Source of the DNA: Micromonospora radicis
GTDB lineage: Bacteria; Actinomycetota; Actinomycetes; Mycobacteriales; Micromonosporaceae
DNA: 64,000 nucleotides
Direction of reading: 5' to 3'
NCBI RefSeq assembly: GCF_003583405.1
Contig: NZ_QXEC01000003.1
Span: 62,001 to 126,000, forward strand
Part shown: piece after piece, positions 26,382 through 36,045 of the stretch
Layout: the number at the start of each line of letters is the position of its first letter
Position numbering within the stretch: the stretch's first letter is position 1
Program-made: the position numbers and the translations under genes
Notes under the pieces: generated by a model
What the model was told of the DNA's origin: nothing
Databases searched by the model: none
What the model saw: the letters and a program-made list of their open reading frames with translations, nothing else

Positions 26382-27683
26382 GTGTCCGATACACGTCAGG
26401 CGTCCCGTTCAACGCGGCATGGGCGATTCGGCCGGTGGGTGTCGCTGGAGACGACGAGCGGTGCGCTGCTCCTCGGCGCGGCGGTGACCGCGCTGGTGGT
26501 GGCCAACTCCCCGTGGCGCGACCACTACCGCGCCCTGTCGAGGACGGTCGTCGGGCCCGCCGCGCTGCATCTGAACCTCTCCGTGTCGGCGTGGGCCGCG
26601 GACGGGCTGCTGGCGATCTTCTTCTTCGTGGTGGGCGTGGAGCTGAAACAGGAGATCGTCGCCGGGAGTCTGCGTCGGGTCGGCGAGGCCGCCGTCCCGG
26701 TGCTCGCGGCGGTCGGCGGCATGCTCGTACCCGCTGTCCTGTTCGTGGTCCTGGTGGTGGCGCTGGGTGACCCGTCGGCGCTGCGCGGATGGGCGATCCC
26801 CACCGCCACCGACATCGCGTTCGCCCTGGCGGTGCTGGCGATCTTCGGCCGGGGCCTGCCGGTCGCGCTGCGGACGTTCCTGCTGACCCTGGCGGTGGTC
26901 GACGACCTGTTGGCGATCATCGTGATCGCCGTGTTCTACACCGGCAGCCTCGACTGGGGTGCCCTTGCGCTCGCCGGTGCGGCGATAGCGGTGTTCGGGG
27001 TGGCCGCGCGTGCGGCGCGCCCCAGGTGGTGGCTGCTGCTGCCGATCGCGGTGCTGGCGTGGGGGTTCGTGCACGCCTCCGGAGTGCACGCGACGATCGC
27101 CGGGGTGCTGCTCGGGCTCTGCGTGGCCGCGGTTCCGGTGCACGGCGAACGCACCGCCCGCACGCAGCGGTTCGAACATGCCGTGCGGCCGGTGTCGTCG
27201 GGCTTCGCGCTGCCGGTGTTCGCGTTCTTCGCCGCCGGGGTCACCCTCGTCGACGGCGACGGCATCGGCGCGGTGTTCGCCCAGCCGGTGCTCCTCGCGA
27301 TCGTCCTCGCCCTGGTGGGCGGCAAGCTCGTCGGTGTACTCGGGGTCACGGCGCTGGTCACGCGGTTCACCCGGCTCCGGCTGCCGGACGCGATCGGCGT
27401 CCGCGACCTGTTGCCGATCGGCTTCCTGACCGGCATCGGGTTCACCGTCGCGTTGCTCATCGCCGAACTGTCGTTCGCCGACTCGCTGCACACCGACGGC
27501 GCGAGGATCGGTGTGCTCACCGGTACGCTGCTGGCCGCGATCCTCGCTGCGGCGACCCTGCGCTGGGACGCGCGCAAGGCCCGGGACCGGGACATGAACC
27601 GCGACGGTGTCGTCGACCGCGACACCCGTCCGATCCGTGATCCCGCCGAGGAGGAGTCGGATCCGGGGTTCGGGGGCCGCTGA
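26382..27683 (+). CDS. nhaA: Na+/H+ antiporter NhaA
   Basis: Electrogenic sodium/proton exchange across the inner membrane. GTG 26382 follows GGAGG by five bases, giving 433 residues. Family landmarks: FFFVVGVELKQEIVAGSLR, the PTATDIAFALAVLA segment with the transport aspartate, AVVDDLLAIIVIAVFYT with the second essential aspartate pair, and FLTGIGFTVALLIAELSF. The tail is polar and acidic (RDMNRDGVVDRDTRPIRDP). It converges on the Mrp operon, and both serve sodium and pH balance. Confidence 0.95.
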   Translation: MSDTRQASRSTRHGRFGRWVSLETTSGALLLGAAVTALVVANSPWRDHYRALSRTVVGPAALHLNLSVSAWAADGLLAIFFFVVGVELKQEIVAGSLRRVGEAAVPVLAAVGGMLVPAVLFVVLVVALGDPSALRGWAIPTATDIAFALAVLAIFGRGLPVALRTFLLTLAVVDDLLAIIVIAVFYTGSLDWGALALAGAAIAVFGVAARAARPRWWLLLPIAVLAWGFVHASGVHATIAGVLLGLCVAAVPVHGERTARTQRFEHAVRPVSSGFALPVFAFFAAGVTLVDGDGIGAVFAQPVLLAIVLALVGGKLVGVLGVTALVTRFTRLRLPDAIGVRDLLPIGFLTGIGFTVALLIAELSFADSLHTDGARIGVLTGTLLAAILAAATLRWDARKARDRDMNRDGVVDRDTRPIRDPAEEESDPGFGGR

Positions 27684-27719
27684 GCGAGGGCGCCGCGCCC
27701 GGTGGGGGCGGTCCCGGGT

Positions 27720-28082
27720 TCAGCCCGTCCGCTGCGGCTGGTCGGCGAACTCGCCGCGATCGGTGTCGGTGAGCTCGCCGGTGTCGGTGTCGGCGCTGAA
27801 CCGGTGACCGGAGAGCACCGCGGAGCGGGCGATGACCATACCGCCGACCGCCGAGGTGGCCAGTTGCAGGGCGATGGCGATGACCGCCTTGACCGTGGTG
27901 GACAGGTGCGGATCGATGAGGGCGGCCCCGGCGACGATGAAGGTGACGCCCAGTCCGGCGGCGGTGGCCACCGCCGAAGTCCGGGTGTAGGGATCGGGGA
28001 GGCGGTGCAGGCCCACCGCCGCGGCGACGAAGATGGCCGCGCCGACGAGGGCGAGGATCTGTCCCACTGTCTGCAGGATCAT
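27720..28082 (-). CDS. mnhG: Mrp antiporter subunit G
   Basis: Small membrane subunit of the multi-subunit Na+/H+ antiporter (120 aa). Three helices; family motif GLHRLPDPYTRTSAVATAAGLG is clear. Acidic Asp/Glu/Thr-rich tail is additional. The start overlaps the end of mnhF by ATGA. Last gene of the operon. Confidence 0.92.
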   Translation of the reverse strand: MILQTVGQILALVGAAIFVAAAVGLHRLPDPYTRTSAVATAAGLGVTFIVAGAALIDPHLSTTVKAVIAIALQLATSAVGGMVIARSAVLSGHRFSADTDTGELTDTDRGEFADQPQRTG

Positions 28083-28336
28083 CGGCGTCCGTTCGCTATC
28101 GCTCGGGCCAGGGAGACAGCGGCCAGGAACGCCACCAGGGTGGCGACCAGGACCAGGTCGAACGTCCCCTGGCGGTGGGATCTGACCCCGATCAGCGCGA
28201 TCAGGCCGACGACGGCGAAGGTGAGCAGGTCGGCGGCGATGGCGCGATCGGCGGGGGTCGGCCCCCGGGCGATCCGGTACGCCGACACGAGGAAGGCGAA
28301 GCCGCAGCCGACGATGGCGATGTCCAGAGCGATCAT
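28079..28336 (-). CDS. mnhF: Mrp antiporter subunit F
   Basis: Three-helix protein of 85 residues; motif AYRIARGPTPADRAIAADLL is diagnostic of MrpF. Start ATG 28336 overlaps the end of mnhE (ATGA). Part of the membrane complex with the G and E subunits. Confidence 0.93.
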   Translation of the reverse strand: MIALDIAIVGCGFAFLVSAYRIARGPTPADRAIAADLLTFAVVGLIALIGVRSHRQGTFDLVLVATLVAFLAAVSLARAIANGRR

Positions 28337-28692
28337 GGGGTGTCTCCGAGGCTCACGGCGAGGAGCATGCGTCGTTCCATGTCGTGCAGGTCGGCCAGGG
28401 CGCTCTCGGCGTCCCGGTGGTACATCGAGTGGACGAGCAGCGCCTGGCCGTCCTGGTCGTGTGCGACCACCCCCAGGGTGAGGGTTCCAGGGGTGAGGGT
28501 GATCAGCACACCGATGAGCGCGGTGTGCAGGTCGGTGCGGGATTCCAGCGGCATCCGGACCACGCGAGGGGTGCCGGCCATGCCCGGGGTGAGGATGTCG
28601 GCCAGGACCGCCCAGGAGGACCGGAGCACCTGGCCGGCGAACCAGCACGTGAAGAGTGTGAGCCGGATCGGCAGGGTGAGCAGGCGGGTCAT
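28333..28692 (-). CDS. mnhE: Mrp antiporter subunit E
   Basis: 119 residues, one or two helices and a cytoplasmic domain. Family pattern ITLTPGTLTLGVVAHDQDGQ followed by LLVHSMYHRD agrees with MrpE. Overlaps mnhD by ATGA. Confidence 0.9.
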   Translation of the reverse strand: MTRLLTLPIRLTLFTCWFAGQVLRSSWAVLADILTPGMAGTPRVVRMPLESRTDLHTALIGVLITLTPGTLTLGVVAHDQDGQALLVHSMYHRDAESALADLHDMERRMLLAVSLGDTP

Positions 28693-30203
28693 CGTCGCAC
28701 CGCCTCGAGGTAGGAGGTCGGGTCGAGCAGGCCGTCGGCGGCGGCGGACGCCAGGCCGAGCAGGACCTCGCCGCCGACGCCGAGGCCGACGGTGACGACG
28801 GCGAGGACCGCGGCGGGGACGGCCAGGCTGGTCCGCACCGCGGTCCGCCGCGCGGTGAGCAGCTGCCCGCCGCCGGCGACCGGGTCACCGGGACCGTCCG
28901 CGCGCGATGGCGCGGCGAAGACCGCGTTCCAGATCTTCAGCATCGACAGCAGGGTGACGAGGCTGACGACGAGCGCGATCGCGACCACCACCGGTTGGCC
29001 CGCGTCGGCGGCGGCCATGATGAGGGTCAGCTTGGCCACGAACCCCGACAACGGGGGCAGTCCGGCCAGCGACAGCGCGGCGAGGCCGAAGCTGATCGCC
29101 AGCACCGGTTCCCGGCGTACGGCTCCGCGGAGCGCGTCGAGCCGGCCGGTGCCGTAGTGGGTCTCGACGGCCCCGGTGGACAGGAACAACGACGCCTTGA
29201 CGATCATGTGATGCAGCAGGTAGAAGATTCCGGCGGTCAGTCCCGCCGGGGTGAACAGGGCCACCCCGAGCAGGATGTAGCCGATCTGGCTGACCATGTG
29301 GAACGCAAGGATCGAGCGCATGGTGTCCGCGCCGACCGCCGCCATGACGCCGACGAGCATGGTCGCGCTGAACACGACGACGCCGATCCACAGGTAGCGC
29401 TGGTCGCCGTCGAACACGACGGCGTAGATCCGGTAGATCGCGTAGATCGCGACCTTGGTGTGCAGGCCGGAGAAGAGCGCCGTCACCGCCGGTGAGGTGG
29501 CCGGATAGGTGCGGCCCAGCCAGCCGTGGGTCGGTATGACGGCGGCCTTCATCGCCAGCGCGAACAGGCAGAGCGCGGTGGCGGCCGCGACCAGGGGCGA
29601 GTCGGTGGCGGCACCGGCGAGCTCGGCCAGGTTGACGGTGCCGGCCGTGCCGTAGACCAGCGCCACCCCGGCGAGGAAGACGGTGGAGACGAAGAGGTTG
29701 AAGGTGACGTACAGCCGGGAGCCGGTCACCGCGGCCGGGTCACCCTGCCGCTGCCGGGCGAGGATGTACAGCCCGTACGAGGGCAGCAGCATGACCTCGA
29801 TGAAGACGAAGAGGTTGAACACGTCGGCGGTCAGCAGCGCACCGTTGACGCCCGCGGTGAGGGCCAGCACCAGCGGCGCGAACAGCCGTAGCCGGCCGGT
29901 GCCGCTGGCCAGCGCGAACAGCACACACACCAGGGTCAGCAGGCCGGTGACGGTCACCATGAGGGCCGCGAGGGTGTCGGCGACGAACGGGATCGCGATG
30001 CCGGGCACCCAACCGCCGACGCCGTGGGCGAGGACGGTGCCGTCTCGGGTCTCGGTCACCAGCGCGACTCCGGCCAGCAGGTTCGCGGCCAGTACCGCCA
30101 CGAGCAGCCGGATCGGCCAGCGGGTGCCAGGACGGGCGAAGGCGGTGACCCCGGTGCCGGCGAGCGGAGCCGCGACGAGCAGCGGCAGCAGCGTACTGGT
30201 CAC
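28689..30203 (-). CDS. mnhD: Mrp antiporter subunit D
   Basis: Proton-translocating subunit homologous to NuoM/N of complex I (504 aa, about 14 helices). Conserved pieces: FVFIEVMLLPSYGLYILARQ with the transport glutamate, KAAVIPTHGWLGRTYPATSP with the key lysine, LLHHMIVKASLFLSTGAVE. Overlaps mnhC by ATGA. Confidence 0.95.
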   Translation of the reverse strand: MTSTLLPLLVAAPLAGTGVTAFARPGTRWPIRLLVAVLAANLLAGVALVTETRDGTVLAHGVGGWVPGIAIPFVADTLAALMVTVTGLLTLVCVLFALASGTGRLRLFAPLVLALTAGVNGALLTADVFNLFVFIEVMLLPSYGLYILARQRQGDPAAVTGSRLYVTFNLFVSTVFLAGVALVYGTAGTVNLAELAGAATDSPLVAAATALCLFALAMKAAVIPTHGWLGRTYPATSPAVTALFSGLHTKVAIYAIYRIYAVVFDGDQRYLWIGVVVFSATMLVGVMAAVGADTMRSILAFHMVSQIGYILLGVALFTPAGLTAGIFYLLHHMIVKASLFLSTGAVETHYGTGRLDALRGAVRREPVLAISFGLAALSLAGLPPLSGFVAKLTLIMAAADAGQPVVVAIALVVSLVTLLSMLKIWNAVFAAPSRADGPGDPVAGGGQLLTARRTAVRTSLAVPAAVLAVVTVGLGVGGEVLLGLASAAADGLLDPTSYLEAVRR

Positions 30204-30610
30204 CGGGTCACCTCCTGCGGTTCGGTGGGCTCGCCGGTCCGGTCGGTTCCGGTGGTCGTGGTGCCGGTTTCGGCTGCTGGTTGCTCGGGCGGTGCCGGCT
30301 CGGGCGGCCGGTCCTGCGGGGTGCGGGGCCTGCCGGTCACCGCCAGGGCGAGCAGATAGATCGTGATCGCGAAGGCGATCACGATGGCGGTCAGCACGAA
30401 CGCCTGCGGCAGCGGGTCCGCCGTGTCGGTGGAGGGTGGCCCCCCACCGAGCGGCTCGGTGCGCCGGTTGATCCCCCCGGAGCTGAACAGCAGCAGGTTG
30501 ATCGCGTGACTGAGCAACACGAAGCCCAGCACGACCCGCAGGAAGTCACGTTGCAGCAGCAGGTAGACCGCTCCGGTAACGAGCACCCCGATGGTCAGCG
30601 CGAGAATCAC
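30200..30610 (-). CDS. mnhC: Mrp antiporter subunit C
   Basis: NuoK-like three-helix subunit. Segment GFVLLSHAINLLLFSSGGIN and LPQAFVLTAIVIAFAITIYL are typical. A Pro/Glu/Thr-rich C-terminal tail of about 40 residues is longer than in the short members. Overlaps the AB subunit gene by ATGA. Confidence 0.93.
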   Translation of the reverse strand: MILALTIGVLVTGAVYLLLQRDFLRVVLGFVLLSHAINLLLFSSGGINRRTEPLGGGPPSTDTADPLPQAFVLTAIVIAFAITIYLLALAVTGRPRTPQDRPPEPAPPEQPAAETGTTTTGTDRTGEPTEPQEVTR

Positions 30611-33411
30611 GACACGGCCCCCTCGGCCTCACGTACCTCGGCCCGCTGCGCGGTGCGGGGTTGGCGTGGATGGTTCCGTGCCGGCCCGCCCGGCAGGTCG
30701 GCGGACGGGGTGCCGAGCAGGCGCAGTGCCGCAAGGATCACCCCGAAGACGGCCAGGTACACACCGACATCGAAGATCAGGGCGGTGGTGAGTTTCACCC
30801 CGAGCAGCTCGGCGTGCAGTGGCCGCAGGAACGAGGCGTCGAACAGACCCAGCAGGCCGGTGCCGACCGCCACGACGATGCCGCTGCCGGCGATCGCCAG
30901 GTAGGGCCGGTGGAGCAGCCCGCTCCGGTTGGCGGCGGCCGACAGATAGGCCAACGCCAGCGCACACGCCCCGACGAGCGCGGCGATGAAACCGCCACCG
31001 GGTGCGGTGTGCCCGCGCAGGAGCGCGTAGAGCGAACCGAGCAGCATCAACGGTACGAGGAGGCGGTCGAGCACCGTCAGGAACACGGCGTTGCGCAGCG
31101 GGTCGGACAACGGGTTACGTGCCGCGGTCAACGGATTGTCCGCGGCCGGCGGGTTGGCGGTGAGCAGGGCGGTCACCGCCAGCGCTCCGACGGCGAGGAC
31201 GACCAGCTCACCGAGGGTGTCCAACGCACGGAAGTCCACCAGGATGGTGTTGACGATGTTGGTGCCGCCGGTCAGGCCCGGCGCCTCGCGCAGGAAGTAC
31301 TCCCCCGCCGGAGACAGTGGCCGGTGGCCGGTGAACGCCAGCGTCGTCAGGGTCGCCGTGGTCCCGGCGGCGAGCGCGACCCCCGCCGCCAGGATCGTGC
31401 GACGCGCCCGTACCGGGGCGAAGTGCGGGCGCATCCGGCGAAGCACCAACACCATGATCACAACGGTGAGGATCTCGACCAGCAGCTGCGTCAACGCCAC
31501 GTCGGAGGCACCGAGGACGAAGAACCACACGGCGACGGAGAACCCCACGACACCGGCGGCGATCACCGCCGTCAGCCGTACCCGGGCGCGGACGACCGTG
31601 ACGACCCCGACCACCAGGACCACCAACAGCCCGACGTCGATCGCGTGGGGACGCATGGTCGTCGGCCAGCCGGGCCAGATGGCGAGCACGCCGAGGCCGG
31701 CCGACCCGAGCAGGGCCACCGGCACGGCGAGGTGGGCCGCGGGAGCATCGGTACGGGTCGCCGCACCCACCCGGCGACCGACGGCGATGGTGCCGTCGTG
31801 CAGGGCCTGGACGGCCCGCACCCCCGAGCCCGGGAACAACCTGCGGTCCAGCAGGCGGTCGGCCGGGCCGCGCCACACGGTCAGAAGTACGCCCGCCGTG
31901 ATCGCCGCGACCGACAGGAGCAACGGCACGCTGAACCCGTGCCACAGGTACAGGCTGCCGACCTGGTCGACGGTGGTGCCCGCGGTGCCCGCCGCCGCGG
32001 CGGCGACGAGGTCGGTGAGCAGCCAGGCGGCGATCCCGAAGCCGGCACCGGCGAGCGCCGTGAGGCTGATCGCCGCGGACATCGACGCCGTCTCGCGCCA
32101 CGGCCGGGCCGCCGGTGCCGGGCCGGGAAGGATCGTGAGGATCAGCCGGGCGCTGTAGGCCATCGTCAGCACCGCGCCGACGGTGGCGACCAGTGCGGCC
32201 AGCCAACCGATCGCCGCCGCGGCGGGCGCGCCGAGCAGGGCTTCGAAGATCAGCTCCTTGCTGATGAACCCGAGGGTCGGCAGGATGCCGGCCATGCTGG
32301 CCGCGGCGAGCGCGATCATCGTCGCCGCCCAGGGCATCGACCGGCCGAGTCCGCGCAGTCGGCGCAGGTCGCGGGTGCCGATCCGGCGTTCCATGAGCCC
32401 GACGTGCATGAACGCGGCCGACTTGAACAGCGCGTGCGCGACGACGTGGACGCTGGCCGCCAGCATCGCCTCGGTGGTGCCGATGCCGATCACCGCCACC
32501 AACAACCCGAGCTGGCTGACGGTCGAGTAGGCCAGCAACTCCTTCATGTCGTGCCGTTGCAGCGCGAACAACCCGCCCAGCAGCGCGGTGAGCAGTCCGA
32601 CGGAGACCAGCAGTACCGGCCAGAGTGGCGAGTGCGACGCCGCGCCGGCGAACACCATCAGCAGGTAGATCCCCGCCTTGACCATCGCGGCGGCATGCAG
32701 GTAGGCGCTCACCGGTGCGGGCGCGACCATCGCGTCGGCCAACCACGAGTGGAACGGGAACTGCGCCGCCTTGGTCATCGCCGCCACCGCGACCAGCGCT
32801 GCCACCGTACCGGCGAACAGCGGGTCGCCGGACCACGACGGGTGGGCCAGGGCGGCGGTGAGATCGGTGGTCCCGGTCTTGGCCGCGACCACCGCCACGG
32901 CGCCCAGTAGGGAGAGCCCACCGGCCACCGTCACCAGCAGGGTACGGGTGGCCGGTCCGCCGGCGTTGGGGCCCGATCGCGCGATCAGCAGGTACGAGCA
33001 GACGGTGGTCAGTTCCCAGGCCACCCAGAGCACCACGAGGTCGTCGGCGAGCACCAGCAGCAGCATCGCCGCGGCGAACCCGGTCATCAGGGCGTAGAAG
33101 CCGGTCGGCCGCCGCCCGGTCAGGTAGGACGTCGAGTACACCATGATCACCGCGCCGATCCCGAGGACCAGCAGCGCGAACAACATCGACAGACCGTCGA
33201 GGCGCAGCCGCAGCGACACGTCGACCGTGGGCATCCAGGCCACCGACTCGGAGATCGTCCCCGAGCCCGGACCGACCCGCGTCAGCAGTACCGCGGCCAG
33301 CAGCAGCCCAGCGCCCAGCAACCAGCCAGCTTGTCGCCCGACCAGGCGGGTGAGCACGGGAACCAGCGGCACCAGGCCCGCGACGAGGAGGAGGACCAGG
33401 ATCAAGGACAT
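30607..33411 (-). CDS. mnhA: Mrp antiporter subunit A with fused B domain
   Basis: 934 residues, more than 20 helices. The first 500 residues are NuoL-like: WVAWELTTVCSYLLIARSG with the glutamate, AAQFPFHSWLADAMVAPAPV with the lysine, AHALFKSAAFMHVGLMERR. The MnhB-type domain forms the end (NAVFLTVLDRLLVPLMLLGS, HTAPGGGFIAALVGACALAL). Such AB fusions are the rule in many actinomycetes. ATG 33411 is used though the ribosome site is weak. First gene of the operon that continues with C, D, E, F and G, each overlapping the next by four bases. Confidence 0.95.
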   Translation of the reverse strand: MSLILVLLLVAGLVPLVPVLTRLVGRQAGWLLGAGLLLAAVLLTRVGPGSGTISESVAWMPTVDVSLRLRLDGLSMLFALLVLGIGAVIMVYSTSYLTGRRPTGFYALMTGFAAAMLLLVLADDLVVLWVAWELTTVCSYLLIARSGPNAGGPATRTLLVTVAGGLSLLGAVAVVAAKTGTTDLTAALAHPSWSGDPLFAGTVAALVAVAAMTKAAQFPFHSWLADAMVAPAPVSAYLHAAAMVKAGIYLLMVFAGAASHSPLWPVLLVSVGLLTALLGGLFALQRHDMKELLAYSTVSQLGLLVAVIGIGTTEAMLAASVHVVAHALFKSAAFMHVGLMERRIGTRDLRRLRGLGRSMPWAATMIALAAASMAGILPTLGFISKELIFEALLGAPAAAAIGWLAALVATVGAVLTMAYSARLILTILPGPAPAARPWRETASMSAAISLTALAGAGFGIAAWLLTDLVAAAAAGTAGTTVDQVGSLYLWHGFSVPLLLSVAAITAGVLLTVWRGPADRLLDRRLFPGSGVRAVQALHDGTIAVGRRVGAATRTDAPAAHLAVPVALLGSAGLGVLAIWPGWPTTMRPHAIDVGLLVVLVVGVVTVVRARVRLTAVIAAGVVGFSVAVWFFVLGASDVALTQLLVEILTVVIMVLVLRRMRPHFAPVRARRTILAAGVALAAGTTATLTTLAFTGHRPLSPAGEYFLREAPGLTGGTNIVNTILVDFRALDTLGELVVLAVGALAVTALLTANPPAADNPLTAARNPLSDPLRNAVFLTVLDRLLVPLMLLGSLYALLRGHTAPGGGFIAALVGACALALAYLSAAANRSGLLHRPYLAIAGSGIVVAVGTGLLGLFDASFLRPLHAELLGVKLTTALIFDVGVYLAVFGVILAALRLLGTPSADLPGGPARNHPRQPRTAQRAEVREAEGAVS

Positions 33412-33799
33412 GGCAGGACCCTGTTCCGGGCGACGGGTATGCGTGATCTCAACGCGAAGGTGGCAGGGTGCACGGAGTCTCTTTCGGGGTCGGCTCGACA
33501 TACCGCCGACCAGGCTTCCCGGCACACCTGGCGATCAGGGTAGTACACATCCGGTCTACTGGGCGAACACCAACTGGCGCCGGGCCCGCCGACACGCCCG
33601 CGGGCCGGCCGGGGTGGGCCGTGAGGTCTTGTACGTTCGGGACGCGAGGATGGCCCGTGCCGCATCCTGCTTCAGGATTCTCCGCCCGGCAGTGTCGTAT
33701 CGAGGCAGGGCCGTTCGTGGAACTGGTGTGCGGCCGCCCGGCCGCGCACCCCCTGCCGAGTCGGTAGCACCCCGTACCCGGGGCTGAGAGGAGACGACC
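33412..33799. other. Divergent promoter region of mrp operon and DGPF gene
   Basis: No gene. It separates the minus-strand antiporter operon from the plus-strand pair. No clear -35/-10 pair is recognised; GAGGAGACG at 33788-33796 is the ribosome site of the plus-strand gene. Confidence 0.4.
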
Positions 33800-34201
33800 A
33801 TGACGGAGTACCTGATCGCCTTCAACGACGAGTGGGTGCCCCCGCACACCGCCGACGAGATACGTGAGAAGAGCCGGACCAGCCGGGCCGTGATCGCGGA
33901 GATGCGGGCGGAGGGAGTGCTGGTCTTCTCCAACGGCGGGCTCGACCGGTCCACCGCGGTGTGCAACGTCGAGTTGGTCGACGGCGAGCCCGTCTTCACC
34001 GACGGCCCGTACGCGGAGACCAAGGAGCACCTCGGTGGCTTCGCCGTGGTGGACGTGCCCGACGACGCGGCGGCCCGCTACTGGGCCGGCCGGCTCGCGA
34101 CGGCCCTGGACTGGCCACAGGAGGTGCACCGGTTCGGGGGGCCCGGTGAGGCCCGGGGCGGCGGCCCCGGCGAGCCGGCCGGCACACCCGGGCAGCCGTG
34201 A
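33800..34201 (+). CDS. YCII/DGPF-domain protein, partner of ECF sigma
   Basis: Compact alpha/beta dimer-type protein of 133 residues with the DGPF motif as TDGPYAETKEHLGGF at about residues 72-86 and a YCII-like start (TEYLIAFNDEWVPPH). The Gly/Pro-rich tail is unstructured. Its stop overlaps the GTG of the downstream sigma factor (GTGA). DGPF proteins are regularly found beside ECF42-type sigma factors and are thought to modulate them or be their targets. Confidence 0.88.
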   Translation: MTEYLIAFNDEWVPPHTADEIREKSRTSRAVIAEMRAEGVLVFSNGGLDRSTAVCNVELVDGEPVFTDGPYAETKEHLGGFAVVDVPDDAAARYWAGRLATALDWPQEVHRFGGPGEARGGGPGEPAGTPGQP

Positions 34202-35439
34202 CCGCTGGCACCGTCGCGCAGGCGATCACCCGCGCCCACCGGAACGAGTGGGCGCGGGTGGTGGCCGGCCTCGCACGCCGCTTCGACGACCTCGACGTCG
34301 CCGAGGAGGCCGCGGCCGAGGCGTTCGCGGCGGCCGCGGAGCGGTGGCCGCGCGAGGGCGTACCGGCCAATCCCGGTGGTTGGCTCGTCACCACCGCGAC
34401 CCGGAAGGCGATCGACCGGCTGCGTCGGGAGTCGCAGCGCGACGCCCGGCACCAGGCGGCCCGGTTCGGGTACGACGCCTCCCCCGCCGAGCCGACCGGG
34501 CCGGTCGAGGACGACCGACTCAGACTGATCTTCATCTGCTGTCACCCGGTACTCGCGTCGCAGGCGCGGGTGGCGCTCACCCTGCGTCTGCTCGGCGGGC
34601 TCACCGTCGCCGAGATCGCCCGCGCCTTCCTGGTGTCGGAGACCACGATGGCGCGCCGGATCACCCGCGCCAAGGCGAAGATCAAGGCGGCGGGTGTCCC
34701 CTTCCGGATACCGGGGCCCGACGACGTCCGGGAGCGGCTCGCGGGCGTGCTCGCGGTCGTCTACCTCGTCTTCAACGAGGGCTATCTCGCCAGCGCGGGC
34801 GACGACCCGGTGCGCAGCGACCGCACCGACGAGGCGATCCGGCTGGGCCGCCTGCTGCGGACCCTCCTACCGGACGACGGCGAGGTGACCGGCCTGCTCG
34901 CCCTGATGCTGCTCACCGAGGCCCGCCGGTCGGCGCGGGTGTCCCGCACCGGCGAGCTGGTGACCCTCGACGAGCAGGACCGCGGCGCGTGGGACCGCGC
35001 CCTGATCGCCGAGGGCAACGCCCTGGTCCAGGAGCGGATCGAGGCGGTGGCCGCCGGCGCCGCACCCGGGCGCTACCAGTTGCAGGCCGCGATCGGCGTG
35101 GTCCACACGGCTGCCCCCTCGGCCCGGGACACCGACTGGTCCACGATCGTCGCCCTCTACGGACGCCTGGTGCTGCTCGATCCCTCGCCGATCGTGCGGC
35201 TCAACCGGGCGGTGGCGGTCGCCGAGGTCGACGGCCCGTCGGTCGGGCTCGCGGAGGTCGACCGGCTCGGCGCGGGCCTCGACGGCTACCACGCCTTCCA
35301 CGCCGCCCGCGCCGACCTGCTGCGGCGGCTGGGGCGCAGCGGCGAGTCGCGCACGGCGTACGACCGGGCCGTCGAACTCGCCGGCAACCCCGCCGAGCGG
35401 GCCTACCTCACCCGACGGCGCGACCAGTTGGCCGGCTGA
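34198..35439 (+). CDS. ECF sigma factor with C-terminal TPR-like domain (ECF42 type)
   Basis: Directs RNA polymerase to a small regulon. 413 residues: sigma region 2 at about 10-80 (DLDVAEEAAAEAFAAAAERW, GWLVTTATRKAIDRLRRES), region 4 at about 115-175 (LTLRLLGGLTVAEIARAFLV, TTMARRITRAKAKIK), then a long helical domain with LAVVYLVFNEGYLAS and TPR-like repeats to the end (ARADLLRRLGRSGESRTAYD). This domain order and the coupled DGPF gene match the ECF42 group, which lacks a classical anti-sigma factor. Confidence 0.92.
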   Translation: MTAGTVAQAITRAHRNEWARVVAGLARRFDDLDVAEEAAAEAFAAAAERWPREGVPANPGGWLVTTATRKAIDRLRRESQRDARHQAARFGYDASPAEPTGPVEDDRLRLIFICCHPVLASQARVALTLRLLGGLTVAEIARAFLVSETTMARRITRAKAKIKAAGVPFRIPGPDDVRERLAGVLAVVYLVFNEGYLASAGDDPVRSDRTDEAIRLGRLLRTLLPDDGEVTGLLALMLLTEARRSARVSRTGELVTLDEQDRGAWDRALIAEGNALVQERIEAVAAGAAPGRYQLQAAIGVVHTAAPSARDTDWSTIVALYGRLVLLDPSPIVRLNRAVAVAEVDGPSVGLAEVDRLGAGLDGYHAFHAARADLLRRLGRSGESRTAYDRAVELAGNPAERAYLTRRRDQLAG

Positions 35440-35454
35440 CGGACCGGTGGCGGG

Positions 35455-35952
35455 TCACCGGGCGGCGAGCAGCCCCCGCGCGGCCATGAAGGCACGCAAC
35501 GTCTCGGCGTCCTGGGCGGACATCAAGCAGCGTGGGATCACGGTGGCCGGCATCGCGCCGACGTACACGATCCAGAAGTCGGCGGTGTCCTCGACCCGGG
35601 TGACCCCGTCCCAGGCGATGCCGCCGGACTCCAGTCCGCTGCGCATCATGATGTTCTCGTCGGTGATCTCGTAGCCGCCCTCGACCGCGTAGCCACCGGA
35701 GCGACGCCGCGCGCGGAACCGCAGCCACGGCCAGTACAGCATCGCCAGCAGACCGCCCAGCACCATCGTCACCCACAGCGGTGCGAGGGACGCACCCCAA
35801 TCGAGCGTCCGCGCGGCCACGAAGCCGGCCGCCCCGACCGCCACCAGCGCGGCGCCGACGAAGCGGTACTTGCGCAGCTGGGCGCCGCTGAGCGCGGCGG
35901 CCACTCGGCCCGGGTAGGCGGGGTCGGCGGGAACGTCGAAACGGATCTGCAC
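35455..35952 (-). CDS. Two-helix membrane protein with YcxB-like domain
   Basis: GTG 35952 start; 165 residues. A short cytoplasmic beginning is followed by two helices at about 30-50 and 55-75, then a soluble beta-rich domain (GYEITDENIMMRSGLESGGI, DTADFWIVYVGAMPATVIPR, SAQDAETLRAFMAARG), the pattern of YcxB/PH-like proteins. Function of the family is unknown. Confidence 0.75.
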   Translation of the reverse strand: MQIRFDVPADPAYPGRVAAALSGAQLRKYRFVGAALVAVGAAGFVAARTLDWGASLAPLWVTMVLGGLLAMLYWPWLRFRARRRSGGYAVEGGYEITDENIMMRSGLESGGIAWDGVTRVEDTADFWIVYVGAMPATVIPRCLMSAQDAETLRAFMAARGLLAAR

Positions 35953-36045
35953 GCCAGAACCATAGTGCCCGGCCCGCTGCGCGGCACCGCCACCGGTCGC
36001 GTCCCACCGGCGACAGGGTGGTACCGGTACGGGTACGGTCGGCGG

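Noticed and set aside
30661..32910. Open frame of 749 codons on the plus strand opposite mnhA
   Set aside because: Shadow of the antiporter gene, low-complexity Gly/Arg/Gln composition.
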